Shown here piece by piece: positions 16,296 to 24,112 of a DNA stretch of 64,000 nucleotides. The translations under genes were made by a program, and so were the position numbers. Within the stretch, counting starts at the first letter, position 1; each line of letters opens with the position of its first letter. A model generated the notes under the pieces. It worked only from the letters and a program-made list of their open reading frames with translations, was not told the DNA's origin and ran no database searches. Origin of the DNA: Candidatus Aalborgicola defluviihabitans (GTDB lineage Bacteria > Pseudomonadota > Gammaproteobacteria > Burkholderiales > Burkholderiaceae_C); assembly GCA_016705575.1 (NCBI GenBank), contig JADIXX010000001.1, positions 1-64,000 on the forward strand, read 5' to 3'.

Positions 16296-19250
16296 TTACC
16301 CCAAGCGGGCCAGTTGTTCGCGCATCTTGGCCAGTGTGTCGGTGAATTCGGCCACGCGTTTGCGCTCTTGCTCTAGCACCGCTGCCGGCGCCTTGGCCAC
16401 AAAGGCCTCATTGCCCAGCTTGGTGTTGGCGCGCGTGATCTGGTCTTCCAGGCGCAGAACTTCTTTGCCCAGACGTGCTTTTTCGGCGGCTACATCCACT
16501 TCCATGTAGAGGCAGATACGCGCTTCGCCCACCACCGCTACGGGTGCAGACTGGGCGGCTGTTACCCATGCGGCTTCGTCAGCAAAGAGCTTGACTTCAC
16601 TGAGCTTGGCCAGCGCCTGCAGTACGGCGGCTGATGCTGACAAAAATGCGCCCTCGGCGGCTGATTGCGCCACCACATAGAGCGGCAAACGGGTAGCAGG
16701 TGACACGTTCATCTCGCCACGCAGGTTGCGGCAGGCATCCACCAATTGCTTGAGCTTGGCGACATGGGCAATGGCAGCCTCATCAATGCGCTCAGGCTGG
16801 CTGATGGGGTAGGCCGCAATTGCCACGGATGGCCCAGCGCGCCCGGCCACTGGAGCCACCTTTTGCCAAAGTTCTTCAGAAATGAAGGGGATGATGGGGT
16901 GGGCCAAGCGGAGCAGGGTTTCCAGCGTGCGGATCAGGGTGCGGCGGGTGGCGCGCTTTTGTGCGTCGGTGCCGGTGTTGATTTGGACCTTGGCAATTTC
17001 CAGGTACCAGTCGCAAAACTCGTTCCATGCAAAGTCGTAAATCGTGCTGGCCACATTGTCCAGACGGTATTCGGCAAATCCCTTGGCGACATCGGCCTCG
17101 GTTTTTTGCAAGAGCGAAACAATCCAGCGGTCGCACTGGCTGAAATCCAGCGTGGCAGCGTCACACTCGATTCCGTTTTGCAGGCCGCAGTCAGCGCCTT
17201 CGCAGTTCATCAGCACAAAACGGGTGGCGTTCCACAGCTTGTTGCAGAAGTTGCGATAGCCCTCGCAGCGTTTGCTGTCGAAGTTGATGGATCGGCCCAA
17301 GGATGCCAAGGAGGCAAAGGTAAAGCGCAGGGCGTCTGCACCAAAGGCGGGGATGCCTTCGGGGAATTCTTTTTCGGTGTTCTTGCGCACGGCAGGGGCC
17401 GTCTCGGGCTTGCGCAGGCCTTCGGAGCGCTTGGCCAGTAGCGGCTGCAGGGAGATGCCGTCGATCAAGTCCACCGGGTCCAGCACATTGCCTTCGGACT
17501 TGCTCATTTTCTTGCCTTGGGCGTCTTTGACCAGGCCGTGAATGTAGACATGTTTGAACGGCACGCGCCCCGTGAAGTGCGTGGTCATCATGATCATTCG
17601 GGCGACCCAGAAGAAGATGATGTCGTAGCCGGTAACCAGCACGCTGGAGGGCAGGTACAGGTTGTAATCGTCGCTGGCGCTGTCGGTCTGGTTGGGCCAG
17701 CCCATGGTGCTGAAGGGAACCAGGGCAGATGAATACCAGGTGTCCAGCACGTCTTCGTCGCGACGCAGTTTTTTGCCGGGCGCTTTGGCCTGTGCTTCGG
17801 CCTCATTGCGGGCCACGATCACATTGCCGTCTTCGTCATACCAGGCCGGAATTTGGTGGCCCCACCACAGTTGGCGGCTGATGCACCAGTCGGTGATGTT
17901 GTTCATCCACTGGTTGTAGGTGTTGACCCAGTTCTCGGGCACAAAGCGCACTTCGCCGGATTGCACGGCGTCGATGGCCTTTTGCGCGATGGAGCGTTGA
18001 TCGAAGACGGCAGAATTTCCCGACGGGCCGCCCCTAGGGAAATTAGCCCCCTCGGGGGGCAGCGAACCACCCGTAGGGGGGAGCGTGGGGGCCTTGTTCA
18101 TGGCGACAAACCATTGGTCGGTCAGCATGGGTTCGATGACTTGGCCGGTACGTGCGCAGCGTGGCACCATGAGTTTGTGCTTTTTGACCTCGACCAGGAA
18201 ACCATCGGCTTCCAGATCTGCCACGACTTTTTTGCGGGCCACAAAACGGTCCAGGCCTTGGTAGGCAGCGGGGGCGTTGTCGTTGATCTTGGCGTCCAGT
18301 GTGAGTACGCAGATCATGGGCAGCTTGTGGCGCTGGCCTACTGCATAGTCGTTCTGGTCATGCGCGGGTGTGACTTTCACCACGCCCGTGCCAAAAGCCT
18401 TGTCCACATAGTCATCGGCAATGATGGGGATGGTGCGACCGCACAAAGGCAGCACGACTTGCTTGCCAATCAGATGGGCATAGCGATCGTCTTCCGGGTG
18501 CACCATGACGGCCACGTCGCCCAGCATGGTCTCAGGCCGGGTGGTGGCGACGGTGAGGGAGCCAGAATCATCGGCCAGCGGGTAGCGGATGTGCCACATG
18601 CTGCCGTCTTCTTCTTCGCTCTCCACTTCCAAGTCGCTCACGGCGCTTTGCAAAATGGGGTCCCAGTTCACCAGGCGCTTGCCACGGTAGATCAAGCCTT
18701 GCTCGTACAACTGCACAAAGGTCTCGGTCACCGTTTTGGACAGTTTGTCGTCCATGGTGAAGTATTCGCGGCTCCAGTCCACCGTGTCGCCCATGCGGCG
18801 CATTTGGGTGGTAATGGTGTTGCCTGACTTTTCTTTCCACTCCCACACCTTCTTCACAAAGGCTTCGCGGCCCAGGTCGTGGCGGCTGACCTTCTGGTCT
18901 TGCAACTGGCGTTCCACCACAATCTGGGTGGCAATACCGGCGTGATCGGTACCGGGTATCCAGACGGTGTTGTTGCCCAGCATGCGGTGATAGCGCGTCA
19001 GGCTGTCCATGATGGTCTGGTTAAACGCATGGCCCATGTGCAGCGTGCCGGTGACATTGGGCGGCGGCAGTTGGATGGCAAAGGACGGTTCGCCGGCCTT
19101 TGGTGCTTGCGTGCCCCGGTAGCCGGCCACGCCGTAACCGCGCTTTTCCCACTCGGGCCCCCAATGGGCTTCCAGCGCGGCAGGCTCGAACGATTTGGAG
19201 AGGGATTGCAAGCCGGGTTGTGCGATGGGTGTGGAGGCGGTGTCGGTCAT
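16296..19250 (-). CDS. valS: valyl-tRNA synthetase with an in-frame repeat insert
   Basis: Class I synthetase that charges tRNA-Val in the cytoplasm. It shows the HIGH-type motif in PPPNVTGTLHMGHAF near residue 67, and KMSKSEGN for the second ATP-binding loop. The coiled-coil C-terminal arm starts near residue 915 (DVAAEKARLGKEVLRLEDQI). At 984 residues it is longer than the usual 950 or so. The extra length sits at about residues 387-412, between DQWFVAMNK and the SIAQKAIDAVQSG block. There the DNA is an 80-bp palindromic repeat (18014-18093) read through as a Pro/Gly-rich segment. No frame break occurs, so the enzyme should still be made, with a surface loop added. Convergent with the TusA-like gene. 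Confidence 0.96.
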   Translation of the reverse strand: MTDTASTPIAQPGLQSLSKSFEPAALEAHWGPEWEKRGYGVAGYRGTQAPKAGEPSFAIQLPPPNVTGTLHMGHAFNQTIMDSLTRYHRMLGNNTVWIPGTDHAGIATQIVVERQLQDQKVSRHDLGREAFVKKVWEWKEKSGNTITTQMRRMGDTVDWSREYFTMDDKLSKTVTETFVQLYEQGLIYRGKRLVNWDPILQSAVSDLEVESEEEDGSMWHIRYPLADDSGSLTVATTRPETMLGDVAVMVHPEDDRYAHLIGKQVVLPLCGRTIPIIADDYVDKAFGTGVVKVTPAHDQNDYAVGQRHKLPMICVLTLDAKINDNAPAAYQGLDRFVARKKVVADLEADGFLVEVKKHKLMVPRCARTGQVIEPMLTDQWFVAMNKAPTLPPTGGSLPPEGANFPRGGPSGNSAVFDQRSIAQKAIDAVQSGEVRFVPENWVNTYNQWMNNITDWCISRQLWWGHQIPAWYDEDGNVIVARNEAEAQAKAPGKKLRRDEDVLDTWYSSALVPFSTMGWPNQTDSASDDYNLYLPSSVLVTGYDIIFFWVARMIMMTTHFTGRVPFKHVYIHGLVKDAQGKKMSKSEGNVLDPVDLIDGISLQPLLAKRSEGLRKPETAPAVRKNTEKEFPEGIPAFGADALRFTFASLASLGRSINFDSKRCEGYRNFCNKLWNATRFVLMNCEGADCGLQNGIECDAATLDFSQCDRWIVSLLQKTEADVAKGFAEYRLDNVASTIYDFAWNEFCDWYLEIAKVQINTGTDAQKRATRRTLIRTLETLLRLAHPIIPFISEELWQKVAPVAGRAGPSVAIAAYPISQPERIDEAAIAHVAKLKQLVDACRNLRGEMNVSPATRLPLYVVAQSAAEGAFLSASAAVLQALAKLSEVKLFADEAAWVTAAQSAPVAVVGEARICLYMEVDVAAEKARLGKEVLRLEDQITRANTKLGNEAFVAKAPAAVLEQERKRVAEFTDTLAKMREQLARLG
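18014..18093. repeat. 80-bp palindromic repeat inside valS
   Basis: Two nested dyads are seen: AATTTCCC (18014-18021) with GGGAAATT (18037-18044), and GCCCCC-TC-GGGGGGC at 18046-18060. A further G-rich tail (GTAGGGGGGAGCGTGGGGGC) ends near 18093. The style matches small extragenic palindromes I know from Comamonadaceae genomes. It is read in frame in valS and I saw no second copy in the window. Confidence 0.7.
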
Positions 19251-19356
19251 GGTGGGGTGAATTCAGTCAGAACCCGCGATTTTACCGGGCGCGGTGCTTT
19301 GGCCGGGCTTGGGGGTACCATGGCGCCCAACCCCAGATTCGCCAGGAACCGATACC

Positions 19357-20967
19357 GTGGTCATTTGTGAAACCGCCCGTTTGCAAGTCAGTCACTTCAC
19401 GCTGGACGATGCTGCCTTTGTCCTGCGCCTGCTCAACGAGCCATCCTTCATCCGCGCCATCGCGGACAAGGGCGTGCGCACGCTCGAAGATGCCCGTGCC
19501 TACCTGCGCAATGGCCCGCTGGCCAGCTATGCGCGCAATGGTTTTGGTCTTTGTCGCGTGTCCCTAAAAAGTACCGGCCAAGCCATTGGCATGTGCGGCC
19601 TGATCCGCCGCGAGGGCTTGGCCGATGTGGATGTGGGCTATGCCCTGCTGCCAGAATACTGCTCCCAGGGCTATGCCGTGGAATGTGTGGGTGTGGTACT
19701 GGACAACGGCGCTTGCCAACATGGCTTGCGTCGGGTGGTGGCGGTGGTCAATCCTGACAATGCCGACTCCATCCGGGTACTGGAGCGCTGTGGCTTTGAC
19801 TTGGAAGGTGTTGTGACGCTGCCGGGTGAAACCACACCCATCCAGCAGTTTGCCAAGGCCATGACGCCCGGTATGCGCCTTACACCGTTGTGTGCGCCGC
19901 AGTACCGTGCGCTGATGCTACAGGCCTATGCGCTGCACCCCGACGCCTTCACTAGCAGCGTCGCTGAGCGTGAATCGTTGCCACTGTCCTGGTGGGAGCA
20001 ACGCATGGCAACCGACCCAACAGCCCGTGAAGTCGTTTTTGGTGCCTTTCAAAACGGTGAACTCGTAGGTGCCGTGGGCCTGGGCCAGGAGGTGCGTGAA
20101 AAAGCCGCCCACAAAGCCACGCTGTTTGGCATGGTGGTGCAGGCCCCCTACCGCCGAGCCGGGCTGGGGCAGTTGCTGGTGCAGGCCACGCTGGACCATG
20201 CCCGCACCTGGCCCGGGGTCCGCCAGGTGCTGCTGACCGTCACCCAGGGCAACGACCGCGCGCAGGCGCTGTATGCCCGCAATGGATTCGTGGCCTTTGG
20301 CGTGGAGCCCGACGCCGTAGCTGTTGGCAGCCGTTTTGTCGGCAAGGTGCATATGTGGCGGCCCCCCCACGGCGACAACCGCCAGTGCCAGCAGAAAGTG
20401 CCGCAGGGGAAGGGACGGGTGCACGGTGGCGTTCTAGCGCGTCAGGGGGCCAAGCCGCTCGCGCAGCCACAGGCCATCCGGCTGCTGCATGTAGCGCAGC
20501 CGGTCGTGCAGACGGCTCTTGCGGCCCTGCCAGAATTCCCAGCGGTCGGGCTGCAACCGGTAGCCGCCCCAATGCGGCGGACGCGGGGGCTGCAACAGAA
20601 ATTTGGCCGCGTATTTGGCGGCGTTGGCCACCAGTACGCCGCGACCGGAAATGACGCTGCTCTGCGGCGAGGCCCAGGCCCCTACGCGCGAGTCCAACGG
20701 GCGGCTGTGGAAATAGGCGTCGGACTCCTCAGCACTGACTTTTTCCACCCGGCCTTCAATGCGCACCACACGCTCCAGCTCCACCCAGTGGAACTGCAGG
20801 GCTGCAAACGGGTTACCCGCCAGTTCCTGGCCTTTCCGGCTCTCAAAGTTGGTGAACCAGGTGATGCCGCGTTCGTCATAGCCCTTGATCAGCACCACGC
20901 GGGTAGACGGGCGCAGGTTGCTGGCCACGGTGGCCACGGTCATGGCATTGGGTTCGGGTATTTTTGA
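19357..20967 (+). CDS. double GNAT-domain acetyltransferase; 3' part doubtful
   Basis: Two acetyltransferase folds lie in one frame. The first is RimJ-like (TARLQVSHFTLDDAAFVLRL, with PEYCSQGYAVECVGVVLDN for acetyl-CoA binding) and ends near residue 170. The second begins MRLTPLCAPQYRALML and has the Q/R-x2-G-x-G/A motif in APYRRAGLGQLLVQATL. The GTG at 19357 follows CAGGAA and gives a normal start. The second domain is complete by about 20370. The frame then stays open to 20967 directly antisense to pdxH, in low-complexity sequence that is very unlikely to be protein. The true end may be lost by an indel, perhaps in the C7 run at 20362-20368. The pair could also be two fused genes. Substrates are unknown. 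Confidence 0.68.
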   Translation: MVICETARLQVSHFTLDDAAFVLRLLNEPSFIRAIADKGVRTLEDARAYLRNGPLASYARNGFGLCRVSLKSTGQAIGMCGLIRREGLADVDVGYALLPEYCSQGYAVECVGVVLDNGACQHGLRRVVAVVNPDNADSIRVLERCGFDLEGVVTLPGETTPIQQFAKAMTPGMRLTPLCAPQYRALMLQAYALHPDAFTSSVAERESLPLSWWEQRMATDPTAREVVFGAFQNGELVGAVGLGQEVREKAAHKATLFGMVVQAPYRRAGLGQLLVQATLDHARTWPGVRQVLLTVTQGNDRAQALYARNGFVAFGVEPDAVAVGSRFVGKVHMWRPPHGDNRQCQQKVPQGKGRVHGGVLARQGAKPLAQPQAIRLLHVAQPVVQTALAALPEFPAVGLQPVAAPMRRTRGLQQKFGRVFGGVGHQYAATGNDAALRRGPGPYARVQRAAVEIGVGLLSTDFFHPAFNAHHTLQLHPVELQGCKRVTRQFLAFPALKVGEPGDAAFVIALDQHHAGRRAQVAGHGGHGHGIGFGYF

Positions 20968-21081
20968 GGCAATGGCTTCTTTCAGCCACTGGTCAAACTG
21001 TTGCAGGGGATCAGCGTGGGAGGCGCTCTCGTCGAGTTCGGCCCGCTCGTAACTCTTGCGAAGATCGGCAATGTTGGTCAT
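20434..21081 (-). CDS. pdxH: pyridoxamine/pyridoxine 5'-phosphate oxidase
   Basis: FMN-dependent enzyme that oxidises pyridoxine or pyridoxamine phosphate to pyridoxal phosphate, the active B6 cofactor. The 215 residues carry the family blocks NAMTVATVASNLRPSTRVVL, KGYDERGITWFTNFESRKG and FHWVELERVVRIEGRVEKVS. The C-terminus PDRWEFWQGRKSRLHDRL is the PLP/FMN-binding signature. Its ATG overlaps the stop of the bactofilin gene (ATGA at 21081-21078), so the two should be co-translated. The antisense strand is also open but I read this one as real because every family motif is present. Confidence 0.96.
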   Translation of the reverse strand: MTNIADLRKSYERAELDESASHADPLQQFDQWLKEAIASKIPEPNAMTVATVASNLRPSTRVVLIKGYDERGITWFTNFESRKGQELAGNPFAALQFHWVELERVVRIEGRVEKVSAEESDAYFHSRPLDSRVGAWASPQSSVISGRGVLVANAAKYAAKFLLQPPRPPHWGGYRLQPDRWEFWQGRKSRLHDRLRYMQQPDGLWLRERLGPLTR

Positions 21082-21635
21082 CCAGCCAGTATAGAAGCGC
21101 CAGCAGCCTTGCCGGCCTTGGCCGCGTCAAACTGCACGTCGCCCATCAACTGGCCGCCTTCCTGAATCACCACCTTGCCGTAGCGAATTTTGCCGCTGAC
21201 TCGCCCAGTGGAGTAGATCACCAGTTTCTCGCGCACCGTCAGGTCGCCATTGAATTCGCCATGGATTTCGGCAAAGTCGATGTCGGCTGATCCCTTGAAC
21301 GCGCCCACCTCGGTGATGTGCATGACGCGCGAGTCCATTGTTGCTTCCACCGTGCCTTCCACCACCAGAGTGTCGCAATCGGTAATTTCCACGCCCTTGA
21401 GTTTGATATTGGGCCCCACGGTGAGCTTGCTGCCGCCTTCCTTGACGGGCGCCCCAGACACCGGTGCCGCCGGTTGCACGGCCGCGATGGGAGCAATTGG
21501 AGCGGTCGATGGCGTGCCCTGGTGCAATGCGGCACTTCCAGCGCCTGCACTGGAAGTGCTACCTGCGGGTGTTTGGGAGCGGCTGGTGATTGGGTCAGGG
21601 GGGCGTTTGCCAAAGAACGGAGGTTGCATAGACAT
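21078..21635 (-). CDS. bactofilin (polymer-forming cytoskeletal protein)
   Basis: Bactofilins form non-polar filaments without nucleotide and position envelope enzymes. The N-terminal 70 or so residues are disordered and Pro/Ala/Ser-rich (SRSQTPAGSTSSAGAGS). The beta-helical core runs from about residue 73: VGPNIKLKGVEITDCDTLVV, GEFNGDLTVREKLVIYSTG, then GKIRYGKVVIQEGGQLMGDV. I chose ATG 21635, just after GAAGGAAC; an upstream in-frame start would add 62 atypical residues. The stop overlaps pdxH by four bases, an unexpected pairing of a cytoskeletal protein with a B6 enzyme. Confidence 0.9.
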   Translation of the reverse strand: MSMQPPFFGKRPPDPITSRSQTPAGSTSSAGAGSAALHQGTPSTAPIAPIAAVQPAAPVSGAPVKEGGSKLTVGPNIKLKGVEITDCDTLVVEGTVEATMDSRVMHITEVGAFKGSADIDFAEIHGEFNGDLTVREKLVIYSTGRVSGKIRYGKVVIQEGGQLMGDVQFDAAKAGKAAGASILAG

Positions 21636-22110
21636 CAAGGTTCCTTCAAGAAATGTGAGAACTGATACTAGCCCGGCCTCTTTGTGAAAACCCGCAATCA
21701 ATTGCAACATCCGTCGTCCAAATGCCACCAAATGTTGCAAGTGCACATAGCCTGTAAGCTCGCACCCCATTGGCAACTTCTGTGTACCAAAAATGTGAAG
21801 GCGAGTAGTACGCTGCACCATGTAATTCAGTTACATCGTCTATGCCAATTCTCGTATCCATCCACCCCAAAGGTGTCTTGGGCTCAGGCACCGTGCGCAG
21901 CAAAGTCGATGTCCAACCCATTGCCCGTGACACCCTTGTTTTTGAAAAAATAGTCTCTAGCCCTCGTGAAATATAGGTCATGCGCTATTGAAATTATAGT
22001 AATTCGATACAGTTACCTGATCATTTAGCAAGTGTTTGACCTATGGCAAGGTAATTGCTCAAGAGGCGCCTAGCATGCACCCCAGAGTTGTCGAATGAAT
22101 TGGAGGGCCT
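21636..22110. other. 475-bp divergent intergenic region
   Basis: This gap between the bactofilin and CBS genes should hold both promoters. It contains a perfect palindrome ATGTAA-TTCAG-TTACAT at 21820-21836 and dispersed repeat copy C at its right end. A possible 44-codon ORF runs from ATG 21842 to 21976. It begins MPILVSIHPKGVLGSG and ends inside the repeat. It has no clear ribosome site or known relatives, so I do not call it a gene. Confidence 0.5.
21955..22003 (+). repeat. dispersed hairpin repeat, copy C
   Basis: CTAGCCCTCGTG at 21958-21969, then GCTAT-TGAAATT-ATAGT near 21983-22000. It is one of the best-preserved copies in the window, with core and stem-loop spaced as in copies B and D. 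Confidence 0.7.
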
Positions 22111-22545
22111 ATGTTTGATCTGCCTGTTAAAAGCCTGATGGAGCCCAAAAAACTGGTTTTGCTGGCGCCGGAAACCACGGTGGCCGAGGCGGCCAAATGC
22201 ATGGCGACCAAAAACACCGGTGCTACCTTGGTGATGGAGAACGACACCCTGATCGGCATCTTCACCGAGCGCGATGCCGTGTTTCGTGTACTGGCCAAGG
22301 GGCTGGACGCGCACGCCACGTTGCTGCGCCAAGTGATGACGCCAAACCCCGCCACGCTGGCACCGAACACGACCTACGGTCATGCGTTGTTGCTCATGCA
22401 CGAACGCGGTTTTCGCCATGTGCCGGTGGTGGAGGGCAGTCGGGTGCTGGGTATTGTGGCGGCGCGCAATGCCATGGACCCGCAACTGGAAGAGTTTGTC
22501 TCCGAGGCGCGTCGGCGCGAACACTACCGCGAAGCCACAACCTAG
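22111..22545 (+). CDS. CBS-pair domain protein
   Basis: The whole 144-residue protein is one Bateman module of two CBS motifs: VKSLMEPKKLVLLAPETTVA at the start, then MENDTLIGIFTERDAVFRVL. The second motif starts VMTPNPATLAPNTT and ends HVPVVEGSRVLGIVAARNAM. Such modules bind adenine nucleotides or SAM and usually regulate a partner; which one is not evident here. GGAGG lies just before the ATG. The gene converges with gloA and both stops are read from the same CTAG palindrome at 22542-22545. Confidence 0.9.
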   Translation: MFDLPVKSLMEPKKLVLLAPETTVAEAAKCMATKNTGATLVMENDTLIGIFTERDAVFRVLAKGLDAHATLLRQVMTPNPATLAPNTTYGHALLLMHERGFRHVPVVEGSRVLGIVAARNAMDPQLEEFVSEARRREHYREATT

Positions 22546-22925
22546 GCGCGCTGAATCAATTCAATCTTGTAGCCGTCGGGGTCGGTCACAAAGGCAATCA
22601 CGGTGCTGCCACCCTTGACCGGTCCGGGTTCGCGCGTCACGTTGCCGCCGGCGGCCTTGATCTTTTCACAGGCCGCATAGGCATCGGGCACACCCAGGGC
22701 AATGTGGCCATAGGCCGTGCCCATATCGTAGCTTTCCACCCCCCAGTTGTAGGTGAGTTCCAGTTCGGCGTGATCCGGGTTGGTGCCATAGCCGAGAAAG
22801 GCCAGCGAGTATTTGTACTCGGGGTTTTCAGACTTGCGGATCAGCTTCATGCCCAGGACTTGGGTGTAAAAGTCAATGGAGCGCTGCAAATTGCCTACGC
22901 GCAGCATGGTGTGCAAAAGTCGCAT
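22542..22925 (-). CDS. gloA: lactoylglutathione lyase (glyoxalase I)
   Basis: This metalloenzyme converts the methylglyoxal-glutathione hemithioacetal to S-lactoylglutathione. The 127 residues start MRLLHTMLRVGNLQRSIDFY, with the first metal histidine at position 5. They continue with LELTYNWGVESYDMGTAYGH (Glu and His ligands) and end with FVTDPDGYKIELIQRA, carrying the last Glu. Length and motifs match the Ni-type bacterial GloA. It stands alone and overlaps the convergent CBS gene by its stop codon. Confidence 0.95.
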   Translation of the reverse strand: MRLLHTMLRVGNLQRSIDFYTQVLGMKLIRKSENPEYKYSLAFLGYGTNPDHAELELTYNWGVESYDMGTAYGHIALGVPDAYAACEKIKAAGGNVTREPGPVKGGSTVIAFVTDPDGYKIELIQRA

Positions 22926-23031
22926 GGTGGGGTTCCTGAAAAGGGGGATATTTCAGTCTGATTGTGGCGCCAAACGGCTTTGGCCTTAGCCACTGGGGAT
23001 AATTGACGGCATTGCCTTTTACGGACGTGCC

Positions 23032-23415
23032 ATGACTGAATTCACCAAAGTTGTTTTGTTTACCGACACCGATGGTCGCGCGCGGTTTCGTGCGGAAGCC
23101 GTTGCGCTGACCCAGGGCACGCCCCAGTCCATGCTGTCAGACGTGTTTGCCTCGGAGGGCTACCAGTTGCGCACCAGCCCGGTCGGGTTTTGCAGCCAGT
23201 TCCACTGCACCGGTGCACCACAGTGGTGTTTCATTTTGGGTGGGCAGATGGAGATCGGCCTGCAAGGCGGCGTCTCGCGCATCTTCAAACCGGGGGAGCA
23301 TTTCTATTCAGCCGATGTGCTGCCCGATGGCGCAACCTTTGACCCGGCGGTGCACGGACACTGGAGTCGTCAGGTAGGAGACGATCCGCTGGTGACGTTG
23401 TTTGTGCGGGGTTGA
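23032..23415 (+). CDS. small cupin-like protein of unknown function
   Basis: A 127-residue protein with a single cupin-type barrel: CSQFHCTGAPQWCFILGGQM resembles cupin motif 1 and FKPGEHFYSADVLPDG motif 2. Only some of the usual metal-binding histidines are clear. It begins MTEFTKVVLFTDTDGRARFR. Relatives are annotated as cupin or hypothetical proteins. It stands alone between gloA and a minus-strand oxidoreductase, with nothing in the context to suggest a substrate. Confidence 0.72.
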   Translation: MTEFTKVVLFTDTDGRARFRAEAVALTQGTPQSMLSDVFASEGYQLRTSPVGFCSQFHCTGAPQWCFILGGQMEIGLQGGVSRIFKPGEHFYSADVLPDGATFDPAVHGHWSRQVGDDPLVTLFVRG

Positions 23416-23440
23416 TGCCGTTGTTGGGGCATCTATTGAC

Positions 23441-24112
23441 TTAGCCGCCCTGCATTTCGCCGGACAACAGGGTCACTACGCCGGGCGTCCCCGCTTTGAC
23501 CGACCGGATCAGGGCATGGGCCACATCCTTGGCCGCAATGGCGCGGTAATTACTGGGAAGCAGCGGGCCGAGCTTGCGGGTCAACATCAGGCCCAGGCCT
23601 TCGCCCGCGCGGCCCGGCTGATTCAAGGCTGTGCGGTCGCCGTCAATCAGGGAAGGGCGGGCAATGACTAGACTTTTAAAGCCCATGCGGGCCAGCGAGA
23701 CTTCCATCTCGCCCTTGATGCGGTTGTAGAAAACCGAGGACTGGCTGTTGGCGCCCATGGCGCTGACAACTCCTAATTTGGTAGCACCTGAAGCTTTAAC
23801 GGCGAGGGCTAGCGCCTCAACAGCCTTCAAGTCTATGGCGCGAAACGCCTCCTGGCTACCGGCCACTTTGATGGTGGTGCCCAGGGCGATAAAGCAATCA
23901 TCCACCCGGGGCAGATCGTGCGGCAGGGCCGCAAAATCCACCACATGGCAGAAGAGCTTGGGATGCTTCTGTTCCAGCGTGCGGCGGCCCACGCAGTGAA
24001 CCGCCGAATAGGTCTTATCGGCTAAAAGGGCCGCGAGGATTTCCTGACCCACGAGGCCCGTTGCTCCCGCCACCATAGCCACCCGAGCGTTGTCCACCAT
24101 TTCCGCCTCCAT
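23441..24112 (-). CDS. NAD(P)-binding Rossmann oxidoreductase
   Basis: An atypical SDR of the NAD(P)H-binding/YbjT-HTATIP2-like group. It has the cofactor motif GATGLVGQEILAAL near residue 18, VGRRTL for the phosphate-binding arginines, and a YNRIKGEME block with the Y-x3-K pair. Start is ATG 24112 (MEAEMV) or ATG 24100. Either way, its cofactor motif is encoded within the last 85-98 bases of rhlE in another frame of the same strand. It lacks its own gap and is likely translated after rhlE. A DNA stretch resembling the dispersed repeat lies within it at 23768-23813. The substrate is unknown. Confidence 0.83.
   Translation of the reverse strand: MEAEMVDNARVAMVAGATGLVGQEILAALLADKTYSAVHCVGRRTLEQKHPKLFCHVVDFAALPHDLPRVDDCFIALGTTIKVAGSQEAFRAIDLKAVEALALAVKASGATKLGVVSAMGANSQSSVFYNRIKGEMEVSLARMGFKSLVIARPSLIDGDRTALNQPGRAGEGLGLMLTRKLGPLLPSNYRAIAAKDVAHALIRSVKAGTPGVVTLLSGEMQGG
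23768..23813 (-). repeat. repeat-like sequence inside the oxidoreductase gene (copy F)
   Basis: Read on the gene strand: GCTAGCCCTCGCC, then a segment ending GTGCTACCAAATTAGGAG. This matches the core and stem-loop spacing of the intergenic copies, though the stem is degenerate. The reading frame is open through it (LALAVKASGATKLG). Could be chance. Confidence 0.35.

Noticed and set aside
17853..18827. 324-codon open frame antisense to valS
   Set aside because: Shadow of valS, also crossing the palindromic repeat; no ribosome site or domain.
21842..21976. 44-codon ORF between the bactofilin and CBS genes
   Set aside because: No ribosome site, ends inside the dispersed repeat, and no known relative; left unannotated.
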